The notes under the pieces are model-generated. The model was given only the letters and a program-made list of their open reading frames with translations. It had not been told where the DNA came from and did not search any database. This document shows, piece by piece, positions 46,103 to 54,210 of a DNA stretch of 64,000 nt. The stretch's first letter is position 1; the number at the start of each line of letters is the position of its first letter. The position numbers were made by a program, and so were the translations under genes. Location of the stretch: NCBI RefSeq assembly GCF_014303395.1, contig NZ_CP060298.1, positions 124,001-188,000 of the forward strand, in the 5' to 3' direction. Origin of the DNA: Nakamurella sp. PAMC28650. Its GTDB lineage: Bacteria; Actinomycetota; Actinomycetes; Mycobacteriales; Nakamurellaceae.

Positions 46103-46795
46103 ATGACCATCGATGGCCCCTGGGTCGAATCCGTCGAGTCTGCGGTCGAGCGGACCCTGGGCACCCTGTCCCAGCTGAATCCCGACTACGCACGCCACAC
46201 CGCGATGGTCGACGGGGGAGCTCCCACCTCGACCCTTCCGGGAACGACGGCCACCCCCGCCGTCCCCGGTGCCGTCCCGTCCGTCAGCCCGGCCGTGGTC
46301 CCGGTCGTCAGGGCGGCCGTGACGATCGACGACATCTACCGCACCCACCGGATGGGAATGGTCCGGCTGGCCATCCTGCTGGTCGACGACCAGGCCAGCG
46401 CCGAGGACGTCGTGCAGGAGGCCTTCGCGGGTCTGTTCCGCAACTGGGGCGGGCTCCGCGACAACGCCGCAGCGATCGGCTACCTCCGCACGGCCGTGGT
46501 GAACGGGTCACGATCGATGCTGCGGCGCCGGCGCACCGCGCGCGCCTACGTGCCGCCCCATCCGGGCACCGAGCGGTCCGCCGAGTCGCTGGCGCTGTTG
46601 ACGGCCGAACACCAGGCGGTCGTCACCGCGCTCGGCGATCTTGCACCCCGTCAGCGCGAGGTACTGGTCCTGCGCTACTACGGCGGGCTGTCCGAGGCGG
46701 AGATCGCCGAGGCCACCGGGCTGTCGAAGGGAACCGTCAAGTCCACCGCGAGCCGGGCGGTCGCCAAGCTCGGCGACATCATGCGCGCCCGGTGA
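46103..46795 (+). CDS. ECF sigma factor (SigE-like) with long N-terminal extension
   Basis: A 230-aa sigma factor. Region 2 starts near residue 75 ('VTIDDIYRTHRMGMVRLAIL') and includes 'SAEDVVQEAFAGLFRNWG'; region 4 is 'LAPRQREVLVLRYYGGLSEA' and 'GLSKGTVKSTASRAVAKLG'. The first 70 residues are Pro/Val/Thr-rich and not part of the sigma fold. GAGG lies just before the ATG at 46103. The next gene overlaps by 4 bp and encodes a single-helix membrane protein, a candidate regulator. The 361-bp region upstream (45742-46102) also contains the transporter promoter. Confidence 0.82.
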   Translation: MTIDGPWVESVESAVERTLGTLSQLNPDYARHTAMVDGGAPTSTLPGTTATPAVPGAVPSVSPAVVPVVRAAVTIDDIYRTHRMGMVRLAILLVDDQASAEDVVQEAFAGLFRNWGGLRDNAAAIGYLRTAVVNGSRSMLRRRRTARAYVPPHPGTERSAESLALLTAEHQAVVTALGDLAPRQREVLVLRYYGGLSEAEIAEATGLSKGTVKSTASRAVAKLGDIMRAR

Positions 46796-47022
46796 CCCTG
46801 CCAGGTCAGCCTCCCGGTCCGCGTCCGGGCGACCCCGGTGCGGAGCGGATCCTGGCCCAGGCGTTGCGGGCGATGGCCGGTGACGGCCGGCAGCCCCGGG
46901 CGCCGGACGAGGCGCAGACCGGCGGTCACCTCCGGCTGACCCGGCTGCAGATCCTGCTGATCGCCGTCATCGCCGGGTTGCTCATCGGGATCACCATCGG
47001 CCTGCTCAGCCTGCTCTCCTGA
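46792..47022 (+). CDS. Small single-pass membrane protein coupled to sigma factor
   Basis: A 76-aa protein starting at GTG 46792, overlapping the sigma stop as GTGA. About 48 cytoplasmic residues ('GPRPGDPGAERILAQALRAM') precede one membrane helix 'LLIAVIAGLLIGITIGLL' at the C-terminus. The tail-anchored design and coupling suggest an anti-sigma-like or sensor role, but no zinc anti-sigma motif is present. Unknown family. Confidence 0.6.
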   Translation: MTLPGQPPGPRPGDPGAERILAQALRAMAGDGRQPRAPDEAQTGGHLRLTRLQILLIAVIAGLLIGITIGLLSLLS

Positions 47023-47042
47023 CGCGCCCGCGTCGATCTCCC

Positions 47043-47141
47043 GGTCTGTCCAGCCTGCTCGGTCTGCTCGGTCTGCCCAGCCTGCTCGGTCTGCCCAGCC
47101 TGCTCGGTCTGCCCAGCCTGCTCGGTCTGCCCAGCCTGCTC
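47043..47141. repeat. 18-bp minisatellite
   Basis: Four perfect adjacent units of ggtctgcccagcctgctc fill 47070-47141, preceded by a one-mismatch unit (47043-47060) and a 9-bp half-unit (47061-47069). Because 18 is a multiple of three, all frames stay open; the minus frame would encode repeats of 'EQAGQT', which I do not regard as a real gene. Confidence 0.9.
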
Positions 47142-47336
47142 GTATGACCGGCGACCCGGCGGTATGACGCTCAAGTGTCCTACCGGATCGTTGCAGGTCA
47201 TACGACAGGGCGGCGGTCCTACCGGACGGCCCAGGTCCTACGGCACGCCGACTCCCCTACGAGACAGCGCAGGCCAGGCAAGGCGGCGCAGGCCAGACGA
47301 GACGGCCACGGGCTCGCACAAGATCCGGCCGGGTCG
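47142..47336. other. Non-coding region with short dispersed motif ggtcctac/gtatgac
   Basis: Just after the minisatellite, 'gtatgac' occurs twice directly and once inverted (47142-47210), and 'gtcctaccgg' twice, then 'ggtcctacgg' once, within about 100 bp. No gene is supported. The region separates the sigma operon from the convergent oxidase and may be a decayed repeat cluster. Confidence 0.45.
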
Positions 47337-48818
47337 TCACTGCATCGCGAACATCGACCCCGGGTTGAAGAGTCCGCCCGGGTCCAGGGCGTTCTTGATC
47401 CTCCGGTGGACGTCGATGCCGATCTCGCCGATCTCCGTGGCCAGGAAGTCCTGCTTGATGCGTCCGACGCCGTGTTCGCCCGTGACGGTGCCACCCAACG
47501 CCCGGCCGGCGTCCAGCATCAGCCCGAACGCCAACTCCGCCGCCTTCGTCTGGGCCTCGTCGGACGCGTCGTAGACGATCGTCGGGTGCATGTTGCCGTC
47601 GCCGGCGTGACCGACCACACCGATGGTCAGGCCGACCTGGGCGGAGATCTTCTCGCAGGCGGAGATCAGAGCCGCGATCGCGGTGCGCGGCACGCTGACA
47701 TCGTCGGTGAGCCACGTCCCGTAGAGCTCTAAGGAGTTGAGCACGTCCCGCCGGGCCTGCAGCAGCATCCGACCCTCGGCGAGATCGTCGGTCACGTAGG
47801 CGAACGTCGCGCCGGCGTCCACGCACACCCGCTCGAGATGCTCCATCTCGAGCCGGCCGAGCGCGCCACCGGAGTCTGACTGGCCCAGGAGCAGGGCCGC
47901 CGGCGTCTCTCCGTCACCCAGCAGCTTGGCTCCGTTCTTCGCCTCCACCGCCCTGATGCAGGTCGCGTCCATGATTTCGAGGAGCGAGGGCACCAGCCCG
48001 GCCCGGATGGCCCCGGAGACCGCCTCGCCCGCATCCTCCGGCGAACCGAAGGCCGCGACCAGCGTCACCGGAGCGGCCGGCGTCGGCCGCAGGGCGAGGG
48101 TGGCCTCGGTGATCACGCAGAGCGTGCCCTCGGAACCCACGAAGAGCTTCGTCAGGTCGTAGCCGGCGACGCCCTTCACCGTCCGCCGGCCGGTCCGCAG
48201 GATCTCACCGGACGCCAGGACCACTTCAAGGCCCAGGACCGCGTCGGTGGTGACGCCGTACTTAACGCAGCACAGGCCGCCCGCGTTGGTGGACAGGTTG
48301 CCGCCGATGGTGCACCAGTCGTAGGAGGAGGGGTCTGGAGCGTAGAAAAGACCCTTGGCCTCGACCGCCCTGCGGAAGTCCAGATTGACGACACCGGGTT
48401 GCACGACCGCGAGCCGATTGCCCTCGTCGATCTCCAGGATGGCCTTCATCCTGGTCATCACCATGGTAATCGCGCCGTCGACCGCGTTGGCGGCGCCGGT
48501 CAGCCCGGAACCGGCTCCGCGCGGGACGATCGGCACACCGGCCGCCCCACACAGCCGGACCACAGCCGACACCTGCGCCGTGTCGACCGGCATGACCACG
48601 GCCAGCGGCCGGCCGCTGGGTGCCAGCGGCATCATGTCGCGGCTGTAGGCCGAGGTCACGTCGGGATCGAGGATCACGCCGTCCGGGCCGAGAACCGCTT
48701 GCAGGTCACCGAGCAGGTCTGAGCTGATCTCCATCCCGAAACGGTAGCCGAACGGGCGGCCGGCGGCCGGTCGGGCGTCACCCGCTGCTGCGCTGGCACC
48801 TCCGGCAGTGCTGCTCAC
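47337..48818 (-). CDS. FAD-linked oxidase, glycolate oxidase subunit GlcD type
   Basis: A 493-aa flavoprotein of the D-lactate/glycolate dehydrogenase family. The FAD domain has 'PIVPRGAGSGLTGAANAVDG' and 'YDWCTIGGNLSTNAGGLCCV', and the C-terminal domain has 'VVGHAGDGNMHPTIVYD' and 'GTVTGEHGVGRIKQDFLA', the metal-binding His and active-site region. It oxidises a 2-hydroxy acid; GlcE and GlcF partners are absent here. The GTG at 48818 has GAGGAA 10 nt upstream; an ATG at 48734 would remove 28 low-complexity residues. Confidence 0.9.
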   Translation of the reverse strand: MSSTAGGASAAAGDARPAAGRPFGYRFGMEISSDLLGDLQAVLGPDGVILDPDVTSAYSRDMMPLAPSGRPLAVVMPVDTAQVSAVVRLCGAAGVPIVPRGAGSGLTGAANAVDGAITMVMTRMKAILEIDEGNRLAVVQPGVVNLDFRRAVEAKGLFYAPDPSSYDWCTIGGNLSTNAGGLCCVKYGVTTDAVLGLEVVLASGEILRTGRRTVKGVAGYDLTKLFVGSEGTLCVITEATLALRPTPAAPVTLVAAFGSPEDAGEAVSGAIRAGLVPSLLEIMDATCIRAVEAKNGAKLLGDGETPAALLLGQSDSGGALGRLEMEHLERVCVDAGATFAYVTDDLAEGRMLLQARRDVLNSLELYGTWLTDDVSVPRTAIAALISACEKISAQVGLTIGVVGHAGDGNMHPTIVYDASDEAQTKAAELAFGLMLDAGRALGGTVTGEHGVGRIKQDFLATEIGEIGIDVHRRIKNALDPGGLFNPGSMFAMQ

Positions 48819-48891
48819 CTGCGGTGTTCCTCACGTCCGCGGTACGGCGATCTCAGCGGATTGTCAGAGTTCCCCCGGTATCGTCTCCGGT

Positions 48892-49560
48892 GTGAACCCC
48901 ACCCACCTCGCCGGCATCCTTCCGTCCTGGCTCAACGCCCAGGGCCTCGTCGACTCGATGGGTTCCTGGGCCCTGCTGGTCATCGCACTCATCACCTTCG
49001 CCGAATGCGGAATCCTGATCGGGTTCTTCCTGCCCGGCGACACGCTGTTGTTCATCTCGGGTCTCCTGGTCGCCACCCACAAGTTCCACGTGAACCTGTT
49101 CCTGACCATCGTCATCCTGGCCGTCGCCGCGTTCGTCGGGAACCTGGTCGGCTACGCGATCGGCTACAAGGCCGGGCCGCTGATCTTCGACAAGCCGAAC
49201 GCCAGGTTCTTCAAGAAGGAGTACGTCGAGAAGTCCAGTGCCTTCTTCGACAAGTACGGCAAGGTCGCGGTGATCCTGGCCCGCTTCGTGCCGATCGTCC
49301 GCACCGTGGCCACCGTGATGGCCGGTGTCTCGAAGATGAACGTCCGGCTCTACACCCTGTACTCGGCCATCGGCGGGGTCATCTGGGTGGCCGGCGTGAC
49401 CGTGGCCGGCTACTTCCTCGGCCAGATCAAGTTCATCGCCGACCACGTCGACGTCATCCTGGTCGGGGCCGTCGTGGTGGTCGTGCTCATCTCCGCCGTC
49501 CCCGCGTTCCTGCACCTACGCCAGCGCAAGCGCGCCCAGGACGTCACCGGCGCCAGCTGA
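48892..49560 (+). CDS. DedA-family membrane protein
   Basis: A 222-aa DedA/SNARE-associated family protein. 'ITFAECGILIGFFLPGDTLL' carries the acidic first motif and 'GDTLL', 'NLVGYAIGYKAG' follows, 'ARFVPIVRTVATVMAGVSKM' has the conserved Arg pair, and helices end in 'GYFLGQIKFIADH'. DedA proteins move lipid carriers (undecaprenyl phosphate or phospholipids) across the membrane. The GTG at 48892 lacks a strong ribosome site. Mycobacteria have a DedA gene near fba too. Confidence 0.9.
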   Translation: MNPTHLAGILPSWLNAQGLVDSMGSWALLVIALITFAECGILIGFFLPGDTLLFISGLLVATHKFHVNLFLTIVILAVAAFVGNLVGYAIGYKAGPLIFDKPNARFFKKEYVEKSSAFFDKYGKVAVILARFVPIVRTVATVMAGVSKMNVRLYTLYSAIGGVIWVAGVTVAGYFLGQIKFIADHVDVILVGAVVVVVLISAVPAFLHLRQRKRAQDVTGAS

Positions 49561-49571
49561 TCCTCCCGTTT

Positions 49572-49691
49572 GGCGTGGATCAACTTCTCGGGCATGGACC
49601 AACTTCTCGGGCATGGACGAACTTGACGACTTCTGCCCCTCCCGTACCAAATCATCAACTTTGATCCATGCCTGGCAAGTTGATCCACGCC
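49572..49691. repeat. 19-bp-unit palindromic repeat (third family), site 2
   Basis: GGCGTGGATCAACTT (49572-49586) and AAGTTGATCCACGCC (49677-49691) form a 15-bp perfect inverted repeat 90 bp apart. The left side continues as two further 19-bp units of 'ctcgggcatggaccaactt', with one base different in the second. The right side holds 'atcatcaactttgatccatgcc'. It lies between the convergent DedA gene and a small membrane gene. Confidence 0.8.
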
Positions 49692-49701
49692 GGTCCCGGC
49701 C

Positions 49702-49980
49702 TCAGGGAGCCGGGCGATACTTGGCGCACAGAGCGGCCGGCCCTGAAAGCGGAACGCCGAAGTAGCTGATCCCGCCGTTGCACAGCGGCTCCGGGTCGTC
49801 GGTGGAGATCGAAGAGATCTGATGACGCACCGCGAACACCACGATCAGCAGCAGCGCCGCGATTCCGACGACCAGGATGCGGCCGGCCCACCGGCGGATC
49901 ATCACCAGCAGCACGACGGCGACGGCCCCGAGCCCGGCCAGCAACCAGGTCAGCCAGGTGACGGCCGAGTCGACGTTCAC
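49702..49980 (-). CDS. Small membrane protein, second of a tandem pair
   Basis: A 92-aa protein with two hydrophobic helices (about residues 8-27 and 34-52) and an external tail with two cysteines ('PEPLCNGG', 'ALCAKY'). The start 'MNVDSAVTWLTWLL' resembles that of its upstream neighbour, suggesting an old duplication. The GTG at 49980 lies 4 bp past the neighbour's stop. Function unknown. Confidence 0.6.
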   Translation of the reverse strand: MNVDSAVTWLTWLLAGLGAVAVVLLVMIRRWAGRILVVGIAALLLIVVFAVRHQISSISTDDPEPLCNGGISYFGVPLSGPAALCAKYRPAP

Positions 49981-49984
49981 CGGT

Positions 49985-50245
49985 CTACTTGCAGGTCGGG
50001 TAGGTCACATCGATGCCGAAGAACTTCGGATGCGATGCGCAGGTCGAACTGTGGACGTTGTTGGCGAAATCGACGACCCTGGACCGCTGCTGCCAGCCGA
50101 AGAAGACGATCAGGGCTGCGAGCACCAGGGTGATGATCTTGCCGACGATCTTCTTGATGATGATGGCCAGGACGAGGCCGACGACCGCCACCGCGATCAG
50201 CACCCACGTCGCGGTGCTCTTGATGGTCTGCACGTCGAGGTTCAC
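49985..50245 (-). CDS. Small membrane protein, first of a tandem pair
   Basis: An 86-aa protein: two membrane helices near residues 13-31 and 34-50 ('WVLIAVAVVGLVLAIII', 'IITLVLAALIVFFGW') and a C-terminal part with two cysteines ('SSTCASHP', 'YPTCK') expected outside the cell. The disulfide-capable tail is shared with the second protein. GTG start at 50245 without a strong ribosome site. It lies 80 bp downstream of trmH. Confidence 0.6.
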   Translation of the reverse strand: MNLDVQTIKSTATWVLIAVAVVGLVLAIIIKKIVGKIITLVLAALIVFFGWQQRSRVVDFANNVHSSTCASHPKFFGIDVTYPTCK

Positions 50246-50325
50246 CGGGGAAATCTACCGTCCCGGACCCTGTTGCGAGTGTGAGTTCGAGCCGGCCGCA
50301 CGGGGGTCGGTCACGACCCCGGCCC

Positions 50326-50940
50326 TCACCACGACCCGGCCAGATCGGCGTGCTGCCGGATCCACGCATGCATGGCGATGCCGGCCGCGACCCCGGCGTT
50401 GATCGAGCGGGTCGATCCGAACTGGGCTATCGACACCGTCATCGCCGCCGCCGCTTTCGCCTCGGGAGTCAATCCCTGGGACTCCGAGCCGAACAGCAGC
50501 AGAGCGTCGCGCGGAAGAACGGCCGTCTCGATCCGGACGGATCCCGGAACGTTGTCCACCGCAACGACGATCAGTCCCTGCTGTTGCGCATGACGGACCA
50601 GCGAGTCGACGTCGGCATGGTGGTCCAGATGCTGGTAGCGGTCCGTCACCATCGCACCACGGCGGTTCCACCGACGCCGACCGACGATGTGGACGCGGGC
50701 CGCGGCAAAGGCATTCGCCGTGCGCACCACGGTGCCGATGTTGTGATCGTGGCCGAAATTCTCGATGGCCACCTCGAACGGGTACCGGCGCAGGTCCAGA
50801 TCAGCGACGATCGCCTCTCGGCGCCAGTACCGGTACGCGTCGACGACGTTGCGACGGTCGCCGCCGGCCAGCAGTTCCGGATCGAGCCTTGGATCCTCGG
50901 GCCAAGGGTGCGGAGCCGGACCGACGCCGACCTCAGGCAT
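50326..50940 (-). CDS. TrmH-family (SpoU) RNA 2'-O-methyltransferase
   Basis: A 204-aa SPOUT methyltransferase. Motif 1 'ENFGHDHNIGTVVRTANAFA' has the Asn/Arg pair, motif 2 'DALLLFGSESQGL' and motif 3 'GSTRSINAGVAAGIAMHAWI' form the knotted SAM site. It methylates tRNA or rRNA ribose; position unknown. The ATG at 50940 precedes the conserved domain. The frame upstream is open but runs through 9-bp DNA repeats giving a 'GPDGPDGPG' tail, which I exclude. Next to pyrE, as in M. tuberculosis. Confidence 0.9.
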   Translation of the reverse strand: MPEVGVGPAPHPWPEDPRLDPELLAGGDRRNVVDAYRYWRREAIVADLDLRRYPFEVAIENFGHDHNIGTVVRTANAFAAARVHIVGRRRWNRRGAMVTDRYQHLDHHADVDSLVRHAQQQGLIVVAVDNVPGSVRIETAVLPRDALLLFGSESQGLTPEAKAAAAMTVSIAQFGSTRSINAGVAAGIAMHAWIRQHADLAGSW

Positions 50941-50952
50941 CGCGGTCCACTC

Positions 50953-51020
50953 GGTAGGTCCACGCCCGTCCACGCCCGGCCCGTCCGGCCCGTCCGGCCC
51001 GTCCGGTAGGTCCACGCCCG
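50953..51020. repeat. Nested repeats between trmH and pyrE
   Basis: Three perfect 9-bp units of ggcccgtcc lie at 50978-51004. They are flanked by a 16-bp direct repeat ggtaggtccacgcccg at 50953-50968 and 51005-51020. Such nested repeats arise by replication slippage; a hairpin-free GC-rich leader for trmH would result. Confidence 0.75.
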
Positions 51021-51032
51021 GCGCCGGGCGGA

Positions 51033-51611
51033 TCAGCCCAACCCCAGATCGGCCAGACCCAGCAGGTACCGGTAGCTCAGGCCCTGGGCGGCCAGCACCT
51101 GATCGGCCCCGGTGTCCCGGTCGACGATGGTCGCGACACCGACGACCTCGGCACCGATCTCGCGAAGCGCCTGGACCGCCTGCAGTGGTGAGGCACCGGT
51201 CGTCGTGGTGTCCTCGACCACCAGCACGCGCCTGCCCACGACGTCAGGACCCTCGATCTGTCGTTGCATGCCATGGGATTTCGCTGCCTTGCGAACGACG
51301 AAGGAATCGATCGGACGGCCCGGGGCGTGCATGATCGCCGTCGCCACCGGATCGGCGCCCAGGGTCAGCCCGCCGACCGCGGCGAAGTCCCAGTCTGCGG
51401 TCAGCTGTCGGAGCAACACCCCGATCAGCGGACCCGCTTCGTGCTGCAGAGTCGCCCGGCGTAGATCGACGTAGTAGTCGGCCTCCCGACCGGAGGACAA
51501 CGTGACGCGGCCGTACACGACGGCCAGGCGGGAAACCAGCTCGGCCAGTCGGGCCTTGGCGGCGGCGTCCGGAACAGGGGCCTGCGCAGCGGCTGAGGAT
51601 TCGGCGGTCAC
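51033..51611 (-). CDS. pyrE: Orotate phosphoribosyltransferase
   Basis: PyrE makes OMP from orotate and PRPP in pyrimidine synthesis. The 192-aa product has 'GRVTLSSGREADYYVDLRRA' (orotate-binding region), 'GGLTLGADPVATAI', 'FVVRKAAKSHGMQRQIEG' (the flexible catalytic lysine loop) and the PRPP motif 'VLVVEDTTTTGAS'. GTG at 51611 is chosen over ATG 51629 since the upstream codons add no family residues. Followed by trmH as in mycobacteria. Confidence 0.93.
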   Translation of the reverse strand: MTAESSAAAQAPVPDAAAKARLAELVSRLAVVYGRVTLSSGREADYYVDLRRATLQHEAGPLIGVLLRQLTADWDFAAVGGLTLGADPVATAIMHAPGRPIDSFVVRKAAKSHGMQRQIEGPDVVGRRVLVVEDTTTTGASPLQAVQALREIGAEVVGVATIVDRDTGADQVLAAQGLSYRYLLGLADLGLG

Positions 51612-51769
51612 TGCCCAAGCCTGACACATCGAGTCGCCGGCGACCTGGTCAGGCGTCCGACCCGAACCGCGGCCCCGGCGCGCGGAATTTGCGTCCGACC
51701 CGGCCGCCGCCGGCCACCCCGGAGCAGCCTGGTTGGATCGGGGCGACCCGATTTGCGTTGGAGGACTAC

Positions 51770-52816
51770 ATGGCCGAGTACCCGAACATCGCCGTGAACA
51801 TGGTCGCCACCCCGGAACTGGCGGTGTGCGTCCGCGAGGTGGCGAATCGGATGGACGGGCGGCCCGTGATCTTCGTCCACGGCAACGTGTCCTCCTCGGT
51901 GTTCTTCTTCCCCGTGATGGCCGGCCTCCCCCACCACGTCCGGCCGATCGCCATCGATCTGCGTGGTTTCGGCGGCACCGACACGCGCCCGGTGCACGCC
52001 ACCAGAGGGCTGTCCGATTTCGCGGACGACGTCTGGGCGACCATCGATGCCCTCGGCCTGCCCGAGGTGGACCTCGTCGGCTGGTCGATGGGCGGCGGCG
52101 TGGTGATGCAGATGATCCTCGACCGTCCGGCGGCGGTGAGGACGGCGACCCTGATCAACCCGGTGTCGCCCTTCGGATTCGGCGGCACCACCGGCCTCGA
52201 CGGTGCGCTGATCTCACCCGACGGGGCCGGAAGTGGCGGCGGCACGGTCAATCCCGACTTCGTCAGGGCACTCCAGGAAGGAGACGAGAGCGACGCGCCC
52301 GGAGCTCCACTGCACGTTCTGCGATCGTTCTACGTCGCTCCGGGTTGGGATCAGAAGGACGAGGAGCTCTACCTGCGATCGATGCTCGCCACCAGCCTCG
52401 GCGACGACAACTACCCGGGCGACGCGGTGGCGAGCGACAGCTGGCCCGGCACCGCGCCCGGTACCCGCGGTGTGCTGAACACCATGTCACCCACGTATCT
52501 GGACCTGTCCGGCATCGTCGACGTGGACCCGAAACCGCCGATCCTCTGGATCCGCGGCGAAGCGGACCAGATCGTCTCCGACGCCTCGCTGTTCGACCTC
52601 GCGCAGCTCGGAGCACTCGGCGCCGTGCCGGACTACCCCGGCGTCGAGACCGTTCCGCCGCAGCCGATGGTCGGCCAGACCCGGTCGGTCCTGGACGGCT
52701 ACCGCTCGGCCGGTGGCGACTACACCGAGGTCGTGGTCCCGCAGACCGGGCACTCGCCGCACATCGAGAAGCCCGACATCGTGCTCGCCGCACTCCGCGT
52801 GCATCTGGGAGCCTGA
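51770..52816 (+). CDS. Alpha/beta hydrolase
   Basis: A 348-aa hydrolase. 'RPVIFVHGNVSSSVFFFPVM' is the oxyanion-hole region, 'VDLVGWSMGGGVVMQMILD' the nucleophile elbow, 'PPILWIRGEADQIV' holds the acid and 'PQTGHSPHIEKPD' the catalytic His. The cap domain is larger than usual, about 130 residues between the nucleophile and the acid. The ATG at 51770 follows TTGGAGGA, a perfect ribosome site. Cytoplasmic; substrate unknown. Confidence 0.87.
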   Translation: MAEYPNIAVNMVATPELAVCVREVANRMDGRPVIFVHGNVSSSVFFFPVMAGLPHHVRPIAIDLRGFGGTDTRPVHATRGLSDFADDVWATIDALGLPEVDLVGWSMGGGVVMQMILDRPAAVRTATLINPVSPFGFGGTTGLDGALISPDGAGSGGGTVNPDFVRALQEGDESDAPGAPLHVLRSFYVAPGWDQKDEELYLRSMLATSLGDDNYPGDAVASDSWPGTAPGTRGVLNTMSPTYLDLSGIVDVDPKPPILWIRGEADQIVSDASLFDLAQLGALGAVPDYPGVETVPPQPMVGQTRSVLDGYRSAGGDYTEVVVPQTGHSPHIEKPDIVLAALRVHLGA

Positions 52817-52865
52817 CGGCCGCGCTCACGAACGGGTCGACTCGCGTCCCATCCGTCCCAGAACC

Positions 52866-52903
52866 GCGAAGTTGATCAGCGCCGGCGAAGTTGATCAGCG
52901 CGG
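52866..52903. repeat. 19-bp-unit repeat (third family), site 3
   Basis: Two tandem 19-bp units starting gcgaagttgatcagcgc lie at 52866-52884 and 52885-52903, ending against the SDR stop codon. The core gcgaagttgatc matches sites 1 and 2, with CAGCG instead of CACG. Again it sits between convergent genes. Confidence 0.75.
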
Positions 52904-53674
52904 TCAGGTCCGCTGGCTGTTGTTGACCTTCGAGGCCACCCTCCTGACGACGCCGCGCGGCAGCAGGCGCACCAGGACGGCCATCAGGGCGTAGAGCCGG
53001 CCGGGCACCGACAGGATCCGGTTGGCGCGCAGATCCGCCAGCGAGGTCACCACCAGGTTGTCGATGTCGACGTACCGACCGGGACTGGTGCCGGACATGT
53101 CGATCGAGGCCCGTTCGTGGAACTCGGTCCTGACGAACCCCGGGCACAGCGCCTGCACCCGCACACCGGTGCCGGCCAGCGACATGGCCAGCCCCTCGCT
53201 CAGGCTGATGACGAAGGCCTTCGACCCGGCGTAGGTGGTGCCGCGGCCGGGGACCAGCCCGGCGACGGACGCCACGTTGATCACAGCGCCGTGGCCGCGC
53301 GCCACCATGCCGGGGAGTGCCGCGCGGGCCAGCATCGTCACCGCCGTGACGTTGATGTCGATCTGGCCCTGCAATTCGGCCTCGGTGGCATGCAGGAAGT
53401 CCTTGCCGAGTCCGACACCGGCGTTGTTTACCAGCAGGTCGACCGGCTCCGCCGTCAGCCGGGCCACCACCGCGGCGCGCTGTTCGGCGACCGTCAGGTC
53501 GGCGGAGATCACCTCGACCTCCGGGGCCCCGAACGAGAGCAGCGCCGCACGGCTCGTCTCCAACCGGGCCGCATCACGGGCCACGATCACCAACCGGTAG
53601 CCGGAGGCGGCAAGGTGACGACTGAATGCGGCTCCGATGCCGGCGGTGGCGCCGGTGACCATGGCGGTGGGCAT
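52904..53674 (-). CDS. Short-chain dehydrogenase/reductase
   Basis: A 256-aa classical SDR. 'MVTGATAGIGAAFSRHLAAS' holds the TGxxxGIG cofactor motif, 'LLVNNAGVGLG' NNAG, 'VINVASVAGLVPG' the catalytic Ser, and 'YAGSKAFVISLSEGLAM' YxxxK. The Arg in 'IVARDAARLE' suggests NADP preference. The C-terminus ('LYALMAVLVRLLPRGVVRRV') is membrane-associating, as in lipid-active SDRs. It lies 71 bp after the peroxiredoxin gene and may belong to the fatty-acid methylation operon. Confidence 0.88.
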   Translation of the reverse strand: MPTAMVTGATAGIGAAFSRHLAASGYRLVIVARDAARLETSRAALLSFGAPEVEVISADLTVAEQRAAVVARLTAEPVDLLVNNAGVGLGKDFLHATEAELQGQIDINVTAVTMLARAALPGMVARGHGAVINVASVAGLVPGRGTTYAGSKAFVISLSEGLAMSLAGTGVRVQALCPGFVRTEFHERASIDMSGTSPGRYVDIDNLVVTSLADLRANRILSVPGRLYALMAVLVRLLPRGVVRRVASKVNNSQRT

Positions 53675-53715
53675 GACCCAAGGTATCCGAGCAGCCGACC
53701 GCGCGGTCCGAGAAC

Positions 53716-53745
53716 TCCGCGTCCGCGAGCTCCGCGTCCGCGAGC
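53716..53745. repeat. 15-bp tandem duplication after bcp
   Basis: Two adjacent copies of cgcgtccgcgagctc occupy 53716-53730 and 53731-53745, directly after the peroxiredoxin stop codon. They form the spacer to the SDR gene. Confidence 0.7.
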
Positions 53746-54210
53746 TCAGGCGGCCTGACGTTCCCGCAGGAACTTCAGGGCGCCGTCGGCGTGGGAGGCC
53801 ATCGACATCTCGCTGGCGATCACCTTGAGGATCTTCCGGTCGGTGCCGATCACCAACGTCACGCGCTTGACGGGCGTGATGAAGCGGCGCTTGACCCCGA
53901 GCGAGGTGGCCACCGCACCGTCCTCGTCGGAGAGCAACGGATAGCCGAGCGAGTTGACCTTGTCGAACTCGGCCTGCTTGGCCACCGGGTCGGTGCTGAT
54001 CCCGATCCGCTGCGCCCCTGATGCGGCGAACTCGGCAGCGAGATCCCGGAAATGGCAACTCTCGGCGGTGCAGCCACTCGTCATCGCGGCGGGATAGAAG
54101 AACAGCACCACCGGCCCGGCCTGCAGGAGATCGGAAAGCCGGCGAGGTGAGCCGGTCTGGTCGGGCAATTCGAAATCTGGTGCGACGGCGCCTTCTTCGA
54201 TGGTCTTCAC
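53746..54210 (-). CDS. bcp: Peroxiredoxin (Bcp/PrxQ type)
   Basis: A 154-aa thiol peroxidase. 'GAVAPDFELPDQTGSPRRLS' is the N-terminal segment, and 'FFYPAAMTSGCTAESCHFRD' contains the peroxidatic Cys in the TxxC context plus a nearby Cys five residues on that suits the PrxQ resolving position. Later 'GISTDPVAKQAEFDKVNSLG' matches. The usual 'PGCT' is 'SGCT' here. The GTG at 54210 overlaps the DUF1295 stop as GTGA. It detoxifies lipid or hydrogen peroxides, fitting a lipid operon. Confidence 0.88.
   Translation of the reverse strand: MKTIEEGAVAPDFELPDQTGSPRRLSDLLQAGPVVLFFYPAAMTSGCTAESCHFRDLAAEFAASGAQRIGISTDPVAKQAEFDKVNSLGYPLLSDEDGAVATSLGVKRRFITPVKRVTLVIGTDRKILKVIASEMSMASHADGALKFLRERQAA

Noticed and set aside
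47043-47141. Possible CRISPR array
   Set aside because: Units are directly adjacent without spacers, too short, and no cas genes are present.
46926-47201. Minus-strand frame coding for 'EQAGQT' repeats
   Set aside because: It is the translation of an 18-bp minisatellite, lacks a ribosome site and overlaps the small membrane gene.
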